From: Nitrosospira multiformis
GTDB taxonomy: Bacteria; Pseudomonadota; Gammaproteobacteria; Burkholderiales; UBA11063
DNA length: 17,163 bases
Assembly: GCA_020726205.1 (NCBI GenBank)
Contig: DYTA01000011.1
Span: 1-17,163 of the forward strand
Reading direction: 5' to 3'
A model generated the notes under the pieces. That model was not told where the DNA came from, made no database searches, and saw only the letters and a program-made list of their open reading frames with translations. Both the position numbers and the translations under genes were made by a program. Shown here piece after piece: positions 1 through 7,703 of the stretch (its first letter is position 1; each line of letters begins with the position of its first letter).

Positions 1-1693
1 TGGACAGGTTAAAAGTGTTGTTATCGAAGGCAATAATACGCAAAGTGAGTGGATAAGTGGAGTACGTAAAGACGACTCTAAATTTACTACATTTGCACCA
101 TTTGATCCTCAGCTTGTAAATGACTTAATTAAAAATAAAGTGTCATTTCAAGCTAAACCGAAAGAAGAGTCGTTGTTAATGAATATCTTCGTTTCTTGGT
201 TTCCAATGTTATTATTAATTGGTGTTTGGATTTACTTTATGAAAGGTGCTTCTGGCTCAAAAGGTGGCGGTGGTATTGGTGGAGTATTTGGCTTTGGTAA
301 GAGTCGTGCTAAAATGATTGATAGTAAGGAAAATTTAATTAGATTTAATGATGTAGCTGGATGTGAAGAGTCTAAACAAGAAGTAATGGAAATTGTTGAT
401 TATTTAAAAGATCCAACTAAATATCAAAGTTTAGGTGGTAGAATACCTAAAGGTGTTTTACTTAGTGGTTCCCCAGGGACAGGGAAAACATTATTAGCGA
501 AAGCAATTGCTGGAGAGGCTAGCGTTCCTTTTTATAGTATATCTGGCTCAGATTTTGTGGAAATGTTTGTTGGTGTTGGAGCATCACGTGTTCGAGATTT
601 ATTTGAACAAGCTAAAAAAAGCTCACCATCAATTATTTTTATAGATGAAATTGATGCAGTAGGTAGGCAACGTGGTGCTGGTTTAGGTGGAGGAAATGAT
701 GAGCGTGAACAAACACTAAATCAAATGCTAGTGGAAATGGATGGCTTTGATACTAATACGACAGTAATTGTTATTGCGGCAACTAATCGTCCAGATGTGT
801 TAGATCCTGCGTTAATGCGTCCAGGTCGTTTTGATCGACAAGTTGTAGTTCCATTGCCAGATATTAAAGGGCGTGAACAAATTCTTAATGTGCACATGCG
901 TAAAGTTCCTGTGGCAAATGATGTTGAGGCTAGTGTTATTGGTCGTGGTACACCAGGTTTTTCTGGTGCAGATTTAGCTAATTTGGTCAATGAAGCGGCT
1001 TTATTTGCAGCTCGTAGAAATAAAAAATTAGTTGATATGCAGGATTTTGAAGATGCAAAAGATAAAATTATTATGGGTGCTGAACGACGCTCTATGGTTA
1101 TGAAAGATGATGAAAAAAGAAATACAGCATATCATGAATCAGGTCACGCTATAGTTGCAAGAATGATACCAGGTACTGATCCTGTTCATAAAGTTACAAT
1201 TATTCCACGTGGTAGAGCTCTTGGGGTAACGATGCAGTTACCAGAAGAAGATCGATATGCATACACAAAAGATTACTTAATGAGTCAAATCGCTATTTTA
1301 TTTGGTGGTAGGGTAGCTGAAGAAATATTTATGAACCAGATGACCACAGGTGCAAGCAATGATTTTGAAAGAGCAACAGATTTAGCTCGTAAAATTGTGA
1401 CACGTTTTGGTATGACTAAAGAAATGGGACCTGTTGTTTATGGTGAAAATGAGTCTGAAGTATTCTTAGGTAGAAGTGTTACATCTACAAAACACATTTC
1501 TGAAGCTACTATGCAGAAAATTGATGATACTATTCGCTCAATTCTTGAGCAACAATATTCTTTAGCTTATAAAATATTAACAGATAATCGAGATAAAGTC
1601 GAAATGATGGCTAAAATGTTATTAGAAATTGAGACAATTGATTCTAAAGATATTGATAAAATCATGAGTTCTAATAAAGAGCTTGTTGTTTAA
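1..1693 (+). CDS. ftsH: ATP-dependent zinc metalloprotease FtsH (5' end outside window)
   Basis: Membrane-anchored AAA+ protease that degrades membrane proteins and regulators in the inner membrane. The reading frame is open from base 2, so the gene starts upstream; 563 residues are visible of about 640 usual, lacking TM1 and part of the periplasmic domain. Visible in order: end of the periplasmic domain, TM2 (about nt 179-242), Walker A GSPGTGKT (nt 467-490; most homologues have GPPGTGKT), Walker B IIFIDEID (from nt 632), the second region of homology with RPGRFDR arginine fingers, the zinc motif HESGH (nt 1133-1147), and GASND supplying the third zinc ligand Asp. The C-terminus is short and ends soon after the protease domain. 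glmM follows directly; folP, which separates ftsH and glmM in E. coli, is absent here. The GTG at 140 is inside the gene, not its start. Confidence 0.98.
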   Translation, partial: GQVKSVVIEGNNTQSEWISGVRKDDSKFTTFAPFDPQLVNDLIKNKVSFQAKPKEESLLMNIFVSWFPMLLLIGVWIYFMKGASGSKGGGGIGGVFGFGKSRAKMIDSKENLIRFNDVAGCEESKQEVMEIVDYLKDPTKYQSLGGRIPKGVLLSGSPGTGKTLLAKAIAGEASVPFYSISGSDFVEMFVGVGASRVRDLFEQAKKSSPSIIFIDEIDAVGRQRGAGLGGGNDEREQTLNQMLVEMDGFDTNTTVIVIAATNRPDVLDPALMRPGRFDRQVVVPLPDIKGREQILNVHMRKVPVANDVEASVIGRGTPGFSGADLANLVNEAALFAARRNKKLVDMQDFEDAKDKIIMGAERRSMVMKDDEKRNTAYHESGHAIVARMIPGTDPVHKVTIIPRGRALGVTMQLPEEDRYAYTKDYLMSQIAILFGGRVAEEIFMNQMTTGASNDFERATDLARKIVTRFGMTKEMGPVVYGENESEVFLGRSVTSTKHISEATMQKIDDTIRSILEQQYSLAYKILTDNRDKVEMMAKMLLEIETIDSKDIDKIMSSNKELVV

Positions 1694-1720
1694 TTATTAT
1701 ATATAAAGGTGTTGTATATT

Positions 1721-3037
1721 ATGCGTAAGTATTTTGGTACTGATGGTGTTAGAGGTAAAGTTGGTGAGTTTCCTATTACACCAGATTTTGCGTTAAAATT
1801 AGGTTATGCTGCTGGAAAAGTATTGGCTAAACATAGTAAAAAACCATCAGTTATTATTGGCAAAGATACTAGATTGTCTGGTTATTTATTTGAGTCAGCG
1901 CTAGAGGCTGGGTTTGCATATGCTGGTGTTAAGGTTTATATGGCTGGACCAATTCCTACCCCAGCTATAGCATATTTGACAAAAACTTTACGTCAGTCTG
2001 CCGGTGTAGTGATAAGTGCATCACATAATCCATATTATGACAATGGAATTAAGTTTTTTTCTGCAAATGGTACAAAATTAGCAGATGATATAGAGTTGGA
2101 AATTGAAAGTACATTAGAGCAAGAGATGGTTGTTGCTGATAAATTGGGTAAAGTTAGACGTTTAGATGATGCAAGAGGTCGCTATATTGAATTTTGTAAG
2201 AGTACTTTTCCATCTCATTTAAGTTTAAAAGGTCTGAAAATTATCCTTGATTGCGCTAATGGTGCTACTTATGAAGTCGCACCAAAAGTATTTGAAGAGT
2301 TAGGTGCTGAAGTAGTTTTAATGTCTTGTAAACCAGATGGAGTTAACATTAATGAGAATTGCGGTTCTACACATCCAGATGCTATGATTGAAAGTATTTT
2401 GCAGAATCAAGCTGATTTTGGAATTGCTTTTGATGGTGATGGTGATAGAGTTGTGATTGCTGATAGAAATGGTAATTTACTAAATGGTGATAAATTAATC
2501 TACTTAATTGTGAAATCATATGAGGCGTTAGGTAATAAACTACCCGGTATAGTCGGTACAGTAATGACTAATATAGCGATGGAAAATGCTTTGAAGTTAC
2601 AAGGTTATGAATTTATTCGCACCAAAGTTGGTGATAGATACGTAGTAGAGGAGCTAATTAAAAATAATTGGTCGGTAGGTGGTGAAGCATCTGGACATTT
2701 ATTATGCTTAGATAAACATACTACTGGTGATGGGATTATATCAGCATTGCAAGTCTTATCTGGAATTGTTAGTTTAAATCAAGATCCTTTAAATGTTATT
2801 GACTGGCAGGACTATCCTCAAGTAATGATAAATGTTAAATTAGCTTCTAAAGATTTTGATTGGTATTCAATCGCAAAAGATACTATTACAGAAGTGGAAA
2901 AAGCTTTAGGAACTGAAGGACGAGTAATTGTACGAGCAAGTGGTACGGAGCCATTAGTACGAGTTATGGTTGAGGCTAAAGAATTAAGTATTGCTCAATC
3001 TAGTGCAGAAAAAATAGCTAAATTAATTGAAAGATAA
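1721..3037 (+). CDS. glmM: Phosphoglucosamine mutase GlmM
   Basis: Interconverts glucosamine-6-phosphate and glucosamine-1-phosphate in the cytoplasm, the step feeding UDP-GlcNAc synthesis for peptidoglycan and LPS. The 438-residue length fits the family (E. coli 445). Visible motifs: GTDGVRG at the N-terminus, the phosphoserine loop SASHNPY with the catalytic Ser at 101, the metal-binding DGDGDR at 238-243, the sugar-binding GGEASGH at about 320-326, and the phosphate-binding [11 protein letters not shown] near 405-415. The ATG at 1721 is preferred over an in-frame GTG at 1709, because AAAGG at 1705-1709 sits at ribosome-binding distance and [12 protein letters not shown] matches the family start. 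It lies 27 nt after ftsH and 2 nt before the DedA gene, so it is probably co-transcribed with both. Confidence 0.97.
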   Translation: MRKYFGTDGVRGKVGEFPITPDFALKLGYAAGKVLAKHSKKPSVIIGKDTRLSGYLFESALEAGFAYAGVKVYMAGPIPTPAIAYLTKTLRQSAGVVISASHNPYYDNGIKFFSANGTKLADDIELEIESTLEQEMVVADKLGKVRRLDDARGRYIEFCKSTFPSHLSLKGLKIILDCANGATYEVAPKVFEELGAEVVLMSCKPDGVNINENCGSTHPDAMIESILQNQADFGIAFDGDGDRVVIADRNGNLLNGDKLIYLIVKSYEALGNKLPGIVGTVMTNIAMENALKLQGYEFIRTKVGDRYVVEELIKNNWSVGGEASGHLLCLDKHTTGDGIISALQVLSGIVSLNQDPLNVIDWQDYPQVMINVKLASKDFDWYSIAKDTITEVEKALGTEGRVIVRASGTEPLVRVMVEAKELSIAQSSAEKIAKLIER

Positions 3038-3039
3038 TA

Positions 3040-3663
3040 ATGGAAATATTACATGAACTAGTTTATTTTTTTTCTGCATATGGTTATATTGCAGTGTTTC
3101 TAGTTCTCGTAGCATGTGGTTTTGGTATTCCGATTCCTGAAGATATTACCTTAATTGCTGGTGGAGTAATTTGTGGATTATCAGTAAGAGATGGTTTAAG
3201 TGTTCATTTAATGCTTGTTGTATCATTATCTGGAGTTTTAATTGGGGACGGAACTATGTTTTTATTAGGGCGCTTGCTAGGACCTAAAGTAAAAACGATA
3301 CCACTTTTGAAGCGAATATTTACAGATAAAATTTATCATAAAATGCAAGAAAAAATTCATAGATATGGCAATCGCATCTTATTTTTTGCTAGATTTTTAC
3401 CTGGACTTAGGGCACCTATTTTTATTACTGCAGGAATTAGTCGTCGTGTGAGTTATCTGAAATTCTTATTAATGGATGGATTTGCAGCTCTAATTAGTGT
3501 TCCAATTTGGGTATATGCTGGTTATTATTTTGCTTATGATTTAGACAATTTAATTATCTGGATAAAAAAAAGTGAAGGTATAACTATTTCTATTGTTATC
3601 TTGGTTTTTGTAGTTATAATTAGTCGTTTTTTTATAAAAAAAATTAAATCTAAAAATAGTTAG
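3040..3663 (+). CDS. DedA/VTT-family inner-membrane protein
   Basis: 207-residue polytopic inner-membrane protein of the DedA (SNARE-associated/VTT) family. Members support membrane homeostasis, and some are reported to recycle undecaprenyl phosphate or move lipids across the membrane. Visible: a hydrophobic N-terminal helix (about 8-28), the re-entrant region with the family acidic motif PIPEDIT (31-37), GDGTMFLLGRLLG (69-81), the hallmark FARFLPGLRAPIF (116-128) with two conserved arginines, then further helices (about 143-165 and 180-198) and a basic tail. The ATG lies 2 nt after the glmM stop, suggesting translational coupling. A role in undecaprenyl-phosphate recycling would suit a neighbour of a cell-wall precursor gene, but that is inference; the subfamily (YqjA, YohD, YabI types) is not resolved. 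Confidence 0.9.
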   Translation: MEILHELVYFFSAYGYIAVFLVLVACGFGIPIPEDITLIAGGVICGLSVRDGLSVHLMLVVSLSGVLIGDGTMFLLGRLLGPKVKTIPLLKRIFTDKIYHKMQEKIHRYGNRILFFARFLPGLRAPIFITAGISRRVSYLKFLLMDGFAALISVPIWVYAGYYFAYDLDNLIIWIKKSEGITISIVILVFVVIISRFFIKKIKSKNS

Positions 3664-3690
3664 TTTATTTATTTAAGATTGAGGGTTTGC

Positions 3691-4479
3691 ATGAAAAAAA
3701 TTATTTTATTAGGTACTTTATTGTCATTATTTAGCTTTGTTTATGCTGATAATGTAGTGAATAATGAATCAAATATATATCAATCATTTCAAAAATTTGA
3801 TCGTCAATATAATGTTGGAATGGGTGCTACATCTGGACAGGTATTTAATGGTACGCAAGGTGGATTATATAATAATGAATTTTTAAATTTAGAAGTAGAG
3901 CGTTTATTTGATGTTGGTGTGTGGATGGATTTTTCTGCATATTTAAATACTTATTATACTCAGCCAGATGATCCTTCAGTAATTGAAGTAGGAATGACTA
4001 CAGGCTCACAAGCTCAATTCGGTGGAGTAAATGCGAAAGTAGGGTATGCTTTTCCTCTTCTTAAAAATACTTTGATGGTAACACCTTATTTGTTACTTGG
4101 TCGAAATGTCAATTTGTCTTCATATACTTTAGCATCTGCTCCATCTAATGCTAATCTAACTCAAGATTATTTTTGGACTGTTGGTGGCGGTGCACGTGTC
4201 GAATATCGTATTGATGATACTTTTGATTTATATTTAGATCAAAGTGCGGCTTATAATGCTAGTCAAGCACCTACTAGCCAAGGTTTATTACCAAACGATA
4301 ATTATCAATATATAACCACTATTGGTGCTAAATTTAATGTATATAAAAAATTACAATTAGGAGCACAAACATTTTACACTAATAATTTTTATACACACAG
4401 TTTAACAACTATAAATGGACAATCTTATGTTCCAACCAATTCGATTGGTGGTTTAGTTTCGATTGGTCTAACTTATTAA
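3691..4479 (+). CDS. Secreted outer-membrane beta-barrel protein, function unknown
   Basis: 262 residues. It begins with a clear Sec signal peptide (MKK, hydrophobic core, VYA/DN cleavage after Ala19). The mature protein has alternating polar/hydrophobic strands rich in Tyr, Phe, Gly and Asn, such as VEYRIDDTFDLYLDQSAAY, and ends in SIGLTY, an aromatic C-terminal strand of the kind recognised by the BAM machinery. I infer an 8-12-stranded outer-membrane barrel, porin-like or OmpW/OmpA-barrel-like; I do not recognise the exact family. The start at 3691 is chosen because TTGAGGG (3679-3685) is a good ribosome-binding site and the signal peptide starts there; an upstream in-frame TTG at 3679 falls inside that site. 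It lies 27 nt after the DedA gene and is followed by an intrinsic terminator, so it probably ends the ftsH operon. Confidence 0.8.
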   Translation: MKKIILLGTLLSLFSFVYADNVVNNESNIYQSFQKFDRQYNVGMGATSGQVFNGTQGGLYNNEFLNLEVERLFDVGVWMDFSAYLNTYYTQPDDPSVIEVGMTTGSQAQFGGVNAKVGYAFPLLKNTLMVTPYLLLGRNVNLSSYTLASAPSNANLTQDYFWTVGGGARVEYRIDDTFDLYLDQSAAYNASQAPTSQGLLPNDNYQYITTIGAKFNVYKKLQLGAQTFYTNNFYTHSLTTINGQSYVPTNSIGGLVSIGLTY

Positions 4480-4500
4480 TCTTTTGATTTAAGTTATAAC

Positions 4501-4532
4501 GGCTTGCCTTTTATCTTGGTAAGCCTTTTTAT
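4501..4532 (+). terminator. Intrinsic terminator after the beta-barrel gene
   Basis: GGCTTGCC (4501-4508) pairs with GGTAAGCC (4518-4525) through eight base pairs including one G-T, with a 9-nt loop, and is followed by TTTTT at 4526-4530. It lies 21 nt after the beta-barrel stop codon and 14 nt before the next gene. It should end transcription of the ftsH-glmM-dedA-omp unit. Confidence 0.88.
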
Positions 4533-4545
4533 TTGACGAGCATCT

Positions 4546-5189
4546 ATGAAATATATTTATTTACACGGATTTGCATCCAGTATTAATTCTGTAAAAGCTA
4601 AGTTTTTTAAAGATAAATTTACTAAACATGGCAGTGAATTGGTTTTGATTGATTTAAATACCGATGATTTTACTAATGTTACGGTAAATAAAATGATAAA
4701 AATTGTAGCAGAGGAAATTAATAAACAGGATGTGTGTATAATTGGTTCAAGTTTAGGAGGTTTAATTAGTCTAATTTTAGCAGAAGAGAACTATAACGTA
4801 AAAAATTAGTTTTAATGGCTCCAGCTCTTGAAATTAATAGTTTATGGGATAAGATCATTGGCTCTGAAAATTTTGTAGATTGGAGAAATAATCAAGAGTT
4901 TAGATTTTTACATTCTGGATTAAATCAAGAGGTGATATTAAATTATAATTTCATTAAAGATTTACTTAAAATTAAAGATAGAGCGTTTGTGAAATTAGTT
5001 CCAACATTAATCTTCCATGGTTTTAATGATCAAACTATTCCTATTGAAGTTAGTGAGCGTTATAATAATACTAATTTACAATCAACTTTACATAAACTTG
5101 ATAGTGATCATAGTTTAGAAAATAGTTTAGATTTTATATGGGACAATACAAGAGAGTTTTTATTTGATGGAGAATTTTATGTTAATTGA
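4546..5189 (+). pseudogene. YqiA-like alpha/beta-hydrolase esterase, interrupted by a frameshift
   Basis: Two adjacent frames together encode one YqiA-type esterase (UPF0227). The first (4546-4809) starts MKYIYLHGFASS and carries the nucleophile elbow GSSLGG. The second frame (to 5189) continues with LVLMAPALE and carries HGFNDQTIPIE, the likely catalytic Asp, and DSDHS, the likely catalytic His. Frame 1 runs through AAAAAA (4800-4805) into a TAG at 4807; reading one base back at the A tract gives a continuous protein of about 214 residues, close to the family (E. coli YqiA 193). No other disruption is visible. So the gene has lost one A, is rescued by slippage, or the sequence has an error here. 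Neither half has a full triad. The 3' end overlaps cutC by 11 nt. No convincing promoter is visible between the terminator and the start. Confidence 0.82.
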
Positions 5190-5880
5190 AGTAATTGCAA
5201 CTAGTTTATATGATGCTATAGCTATTGAAAAATATGGTGCGGATAGAATTGAATTAATTGAGAATATGTCGATTGGTGGTATCACGCCAGACTTACGCAT
5301 GAGCGAAGAGATTTGTCGATATGTAAAATTGCCTGTTAATATTATGATAAGACCTCATGCAGAGAGCTTTGTGTATAACTTTCAAGATATGCAACAAATT
5401 GAAGAGGATATAAATTATATTGCTTCTAAAGTTAATGCTAATGGTATAGTTTTTGGCTCTTTAACTGAAGATGGACATATTAATTTTAGTCAACTTGAAA
5501 AAATATTGAAAATTCTTGAGCGAACTCGTTTAAGTTTAACATTTCACCGTGCAATTGACGCTAGTATTGATCCTGTACAATCATTTAAAGACTTAACTCA
5601 ATACAAAGGAACTGCATTGGAAAGAGTTTTAACTTCAGGTGGCAAAAATACGGCTATTGATGGACAAGAAAACATTTGCAAAATGTTAGAAATAGTGCAC
5701 AATCAAAGTAGCTCAATACAGATTATGGCAGGCAGTGGTTTAACTCCAACTAATATAAATGATTTTTTAGCTACAGCAAAAGTATCTGAACTACATTTTG
5801 GTAGTGGATTAAGGAATATAGATAATCAATTACAAAAGTGTTTTTTTGAGGAATTAAAAATACAGCTAGGCTTAAAATAA
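5179..5880 (+). CDS. cutC: CutC family protein
   Basis: 233-residue TIM-barrel protein of the CutC family, historically linked to copper homeostasis, though its biochemical role is unsettled. It opens with MLIEVIATSLYDAIAIEKYGADRIELI, the typical CutC first strand and helix. Then follow GGITPDLRM, the strand LPVNIMIRPH, GIVFGSLTEDGHI, LTFHRAID, a ERVLTSGG segment, and IMAGSGLTP near the C-terminus, all family hallmarks. ATG 5179 is chosen because GGAG (5169-5172) lies 6 nt upstream and the family starts there; an in-frame TTG at 5164 is less likely. It overlaps the broken hydrolase by 11 nt and its stop overlaps the convergent DUF498 gene by 9 nt, with no room for a conventional terminator between them. 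Confidence 0.93.
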   Translation: MLIEVIATSLYDAIAIEKYGADRIELIENMSIGGITPDLRMSEEICRYVKLPVNIMIRPHAESFVYNFQDMQQIEEDINYIASKVNANGIVFGSLTEDGHINFSQLEKILKILERTRLSLTFHRAIDASIDPVQSFKDLTQYKGTALERVLTSGGKNTAIDGQENICKMLEIVHNQSSSIQIMAGSGLTPTNINDFLATAKVSELHFGSGLRNIDNQLQKCFFEELKIQLGLK

Positions 5881-6234
5881 TACTATAGCGACAACCTTTC
5901 TGCCTTCACCAATTAAGTAGTTAAATGTTCTACACATCGCTGCAATTGTCATTACTTCAAACCCAACTCTTTGTTGTTGTAGTTTTAATAAAATATCTTG
6001 GTGAGGGTATATAATTTTATTACCTGTACCAAATAGGATAATATCTGGACTTTGTTCCATGATTAAATTTAAATAGATATTATCTAATTCTTTAACTGAG
6101 TTAATTGATATATCTATAATTAATTCATTACTAACAAGTATGTTGGATTTATACTCTATAGCGTTAATTGTAACACTATCTTGTGCATAATTAGTAAATT
6201 GATTACCTTGGCTATTGTGTAAATTAACTTGCAT
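5872..6234 (-). CDS. Mth938/DUF498 domain protein (NDUFAF3-like)
   Basis: 120-residue single-domain protein of the Mth938/DUF498 fold (PF04430), the family that includes the mitochondrial complex I assembly factor NDUFAF3. The bacterial function is not established. Recognisable features are the beta-rich N-terminus (MQVNLHNSQGNQF...), PDIILFGTGNK in the middle, and the C-terminal VMTIAAMCRTFNYLIGEGRKV, which matches the family pattern GxEVMdTxAACRTYNxLxxEGRxV. The ATG at 6234 fits the family N-terminus; an in-frame TTG at 6258 lies inside the upstream terminator stem and is unlikely. No strong ribosome-binding site precedes the ATG. The gene begins only 13 nt after the terminator T tract behind cpoB, so it may depend on read-through or be poorly expressed. 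Confidence 0.85.
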   Translation of the reverse strand: MQVNLHNSQGNQFTNYAQDSVTINAIEYKSNILVSNELIIDISINSVKELDNIYLNLIMEQSPDIILFGTGNKIIYPHQDILLKLQQQRVGFEVMTIAAMCRTFNYLIGEGRKVVAIVLF

Positions 6235-6246
6235 AATATTAATCTT

Positions 6247-6278
6247 AAAAAAACTCAAGCTACTAGTAACTTGAGTTT
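6247..6278 (-). terminator. Intrinsic terminator after cpoB
   Basis: AAACTCAAG (6251-6259) and CTTGAGTTT (6270-6278) form a perfect 9-bp stem with a 10-nt loop. On the minus strand the stem is followed by a run of seven T (6253-6247), giving a standard terminator just downstream of cpoB. On the plus strand it is followed by only four T, so it is weak in that direction. It separates the pal-cpoB transcript from the DUF498 gene. Confidence 0.85.
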
Positions 6279-6282
6279 TGTA

Positions 6283-7014
6283 TTATTGAATTTGTTTTGC
6301 AACTTTTTTTGCTGCATCACTATTTGGATAGTTTTTTATCAGTTTTTTTGCAGTAGTATTTGCTGCGGTATTGTTACCCAATTGTGTCTGTGCAATAAAT
6401 ATAACTCTTAGCGCATCAGGGACATTTTTACTTGTTCCATTAGCTGAAATAAATTTATTTGCTTCACTAATCGCTTCTTTGTACTGACTATTTGCAACAT
6501 AAGCAACAGATAAATAGTAGCGCGCACTAGCGGAACTAGTTTTATCACTACTTACCATAATTTGACGCAACTGAGTTATTGCACCATTTATGTCATTTGC
6601 TTGTATTTTTTTTATTGCTTCTTGTAACTGTCCATTCATATCACCAACAACTGCTTTTCCAGGCACTACGGAATGACTTGGTGTTGTACCAACAGAACTC
6701 TCAAGGGCTTGTACTCGTAGATCTAATGATTGTAATTGTTGACCAATATTACCTTGACCAGATGTTTGACTTTGTTCTAAATTAGCAACTCGACCATTTA
6801 GTTGATTAATTTGAGTCTGTAAGTCATTGATTTGATTTAATAGATCAAGAACTTTTTGATTTGAAACTTTGTTATCCAAAACTCCAACATTTTGTTGGAT
6901 TTGACTCAAGCGTTGATTGGTATCAGCAATTTGCTGACGGGCTTGATCATCAGCACAACCTATAAGAAAAAGGTTTGCTGACAATACCAAAATTGCCAAC
7001 AAACTTTTTTTCAT
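6283..7014 (-). CDS. cpoB: Cell division coordinator CpoB (YbgF), predicted lipoprotein
   Basis: Periplasmic TPR protein that links the Tol-Pal machine to PBP1B and LpoB during septal peptidoglycan synthesis in E. coli. 243 residues in the family order: export signal, an N-terminal coiled coil rich in Gln, Leu and Asn (about 25-110) that trimerises in homologues, a short linker, and C-terminal tetratricopeptide helices (about 128-243) including ARYYLSVAYVANSQYKEAI and NYPNSDAAKKV. Unlike the soluble E. coli protein, the signal ends in a lipobox, L17-I-G-C20, followed by Ala-Asp, predicting an outer-membrane lipoprotein. It starts 2 nt after the pal stop, with AAGGTG inside the end of pal as a likely ribosome-binding site, so translation is probably coupled to pal. 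Confidence 0.93.
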   Translation of the reverse strand: MKKSLLAILVLSANLFLIGCADDQARQQIADTNQRLSQIQQNVGVLDNKVSNQKVLDLLNQINDLQTQINQLNGRVANLEQSQTSGQGNIGQQLQSLDLRVQALESSVGTTPSHSVVPGKAVVGDMNGQLQEAIKKIQANDINGAITQLRQIMVSSDKTSSASARYYLSVAYVANSQYKEAISEANKFISANGTSKNVPDALRVIFIAQTQLGNNTAANTTAKKLIKNYPNSDAAKKVAKQIQ

Positions 7015-7016
7015 GG

Positions 7017-7586
7017 TTATTGAACACCTTCAGCAACTGTACCATTATATACGCTACCGTCAACCATTGGTAAACCAGTAGTTGCATCAGTAGTGTAACC
7101 TGTTGGTTGGTCTGCTGTATACATAATATCAGAACGACGATTTTTAGCACGTTCTGCATCTGTAGTGTTATCGTATTTAGCTTTTAATTTACCATTTGAT
7201 GTTGCTTCAACTTGAGCTTTGCTAGCACCTGTAGCGATTAAAGCTTTTTTAACTGCATCGGCACGTTTTTGTCCTAGAGATAAATTATACTCAACTGAAC
7301 CGATATCATCAGTGTTACCTTGAACTTGAACTTTTGCTTTAGGGTTAGCAGCTAAGAAACTACCATTAGTTTTTACAAGATCAGCATATTGATCTTGGAT
7401 ATCATATTTATTAAATGCGAAATACACGCTATTATGATTAGCTACTGCGGCTTCAACCGGAGCAGATGCTACAGGAGCAGATGCTACAACAGGCGCAGAT
7501 GCTACTGGTGCTTCAACAGGAGCTTTATTAGAAGAACAAGCAACTAATGAGCTACCAGCAATAACTAAAGCTAATAATTTTTTCAT
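7017..7586 (-). CDS. pal: Peptidoglycan-associated lipoprotein Pal
   Basis: Outer-membrane lipoprotein that binds diaminopimelate-type peptidoglycan and TolB. 189 residues: lipoprotein signal with lipobox L14-V-A-C17, a Pro/Ala/Val/Ser-rich linker with repeated APVAS units (about 22-48), then an OmpA-like domain starting VYFAFNKYDI. Binding residues are the Asp in GNTDDIGS (90-97) and the Arg in AKNRRSD (147-153); the segment EYNLSLGQKRADAVKKAL is typical. Two things differ from E. coli Pal: the usual GHxDERG is GNTDDIG, and about 35 residues follow the NRRSD motif, rich in Thr, Gly and Asp. Its position before cpoB and after tolB supports Pal over a generic OmpA lipoprotein. AAAAAAGGAAA precedes the ATG and a near-consensus promoter lies about 80 nt upstream. 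Confidence 0.93.
   Translation of the reverse strand: MKKLLALVIAGSSLVACSSNKAPVEAPVASAPVVASAPVASAPVEAAVANHNSVYFAFNKYDIQDQYADLVKTNGSFLAANPKAKVQVQGNTDDIGSVEYNLSLGQKRADAVKKALIATGASKAQVEATSNGKLKAKYDNTTDAERAKNRRSDIMYTADQPTGYTTDATTGLPMVDGSVYNGTVAEGVQ
7447..7525 (-). repeat. Short in-gene repeats coding the Ala/Pro-rich Pal linker
   Basis: The unit GCAGATGCTAC (plus-strand reading) occurs three times between about 7470 and 7505, flanked by two GCTTCAAC-GGAGC copies. It encodes the APVASAPVVASAPVASAP linker of Pal. Such repeats can change copy number and so linker length. Confidence 0.7.
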
Positions 7587-7643
7587 ATAAATTTCCTTTT
7601 TTAGTTTAATGAAATGATTTATATTTTATGTATAGTACAAAAA

Positions 7644-7660
7644 ATAACTATCCTAGTTAT
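7644..7660 (-). other. Hairpin at the start of the pal transcript
   Basis: ATAACTA and TAGTTAT form a perfect 7-bp stem around a 3-nt loop. On the minus strand it is followed by six T. It lies immediately after the predicted pal -10 box, so it would be at the very 5' end of the pal mRNA. It could be a weak terminator for the upstream repeat-protein gene, a 5' stabilising hairpin, or chance in AT-rich DNA; the stem has only two G-C pairs. Confidence 0.4.
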
Positions 7661-7662
7661 AG

Positions 7663-7691
7663 ATTATACACTATATTTTTAAATATGTAAA
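7663..7691 (-). promoter_or_regulatory. Sigma70-type promoter of pal-cpoB
   Basis: On the minus strand, -35 TTTACA (7691-7686), a 17-nt spacer and a perfect -10 TATAAT (7668-7663). The spacing is optimal. Transcription would start near 7656, about 70 nt upstream of the pal ATG. It gives pal and cpoB a promoter separate from tolRAB. Confidence 0.75.
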
Positions 7692-7703
7692 CATTGTTAG
7701 TTT

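Noticed and set aside
140..142. GTG at 140 as the start of ftsH
   Set aside because: The frame is open upstream to base 2 with FtsH-like periplasmic sequence, so the gene starts outside the window.
467..490. Ser in the FtsH Walker A (GSPGTGKT) as a loss-of-function sign
   Set aside because: The essential G-x-x-G-x-G-K-T pattern is kept and all other catalytic motifs are intact.
721..990. Minus-strand open frame of 89 aa inside ftsH
   Set aside because: It is antisense to the conserved AAA+ domain and shows no recognisable protein features.
4480..4545. Promoter for the hydrolase-cutC pair
   Set aside because: Only a terminator is clearly visible; no -35/-10 pair at proper spacing could be supported.
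4800..4806. Classical -1 programmed frameshift site in the esterase gene
   Set aside because: A-AAA-AAT is a poor slippery heptamer because the Asn tRNA would mispair after the shift, and I see no strong stem-loop just downstream; kept only as an open option in the finding.
6229..6411. Plus-strand open frame of 60 aa with hydrophobic Phe/Cys/Leu stretches
   Set aside because: It is antisense to the 5' end of the DUF498 gene, the terminator and the 3' end of cpoB; its hydrophobicity comes from complement of Lys/Asn/Gln-rich codons.
7470..7505. GCAGATGCTAC repeats as a possible CRISPR or regulatory array
   Set aside because: The copies are 11 nt, adjacent, in frame and encode the Pal linker; no spacers and no cas genes.
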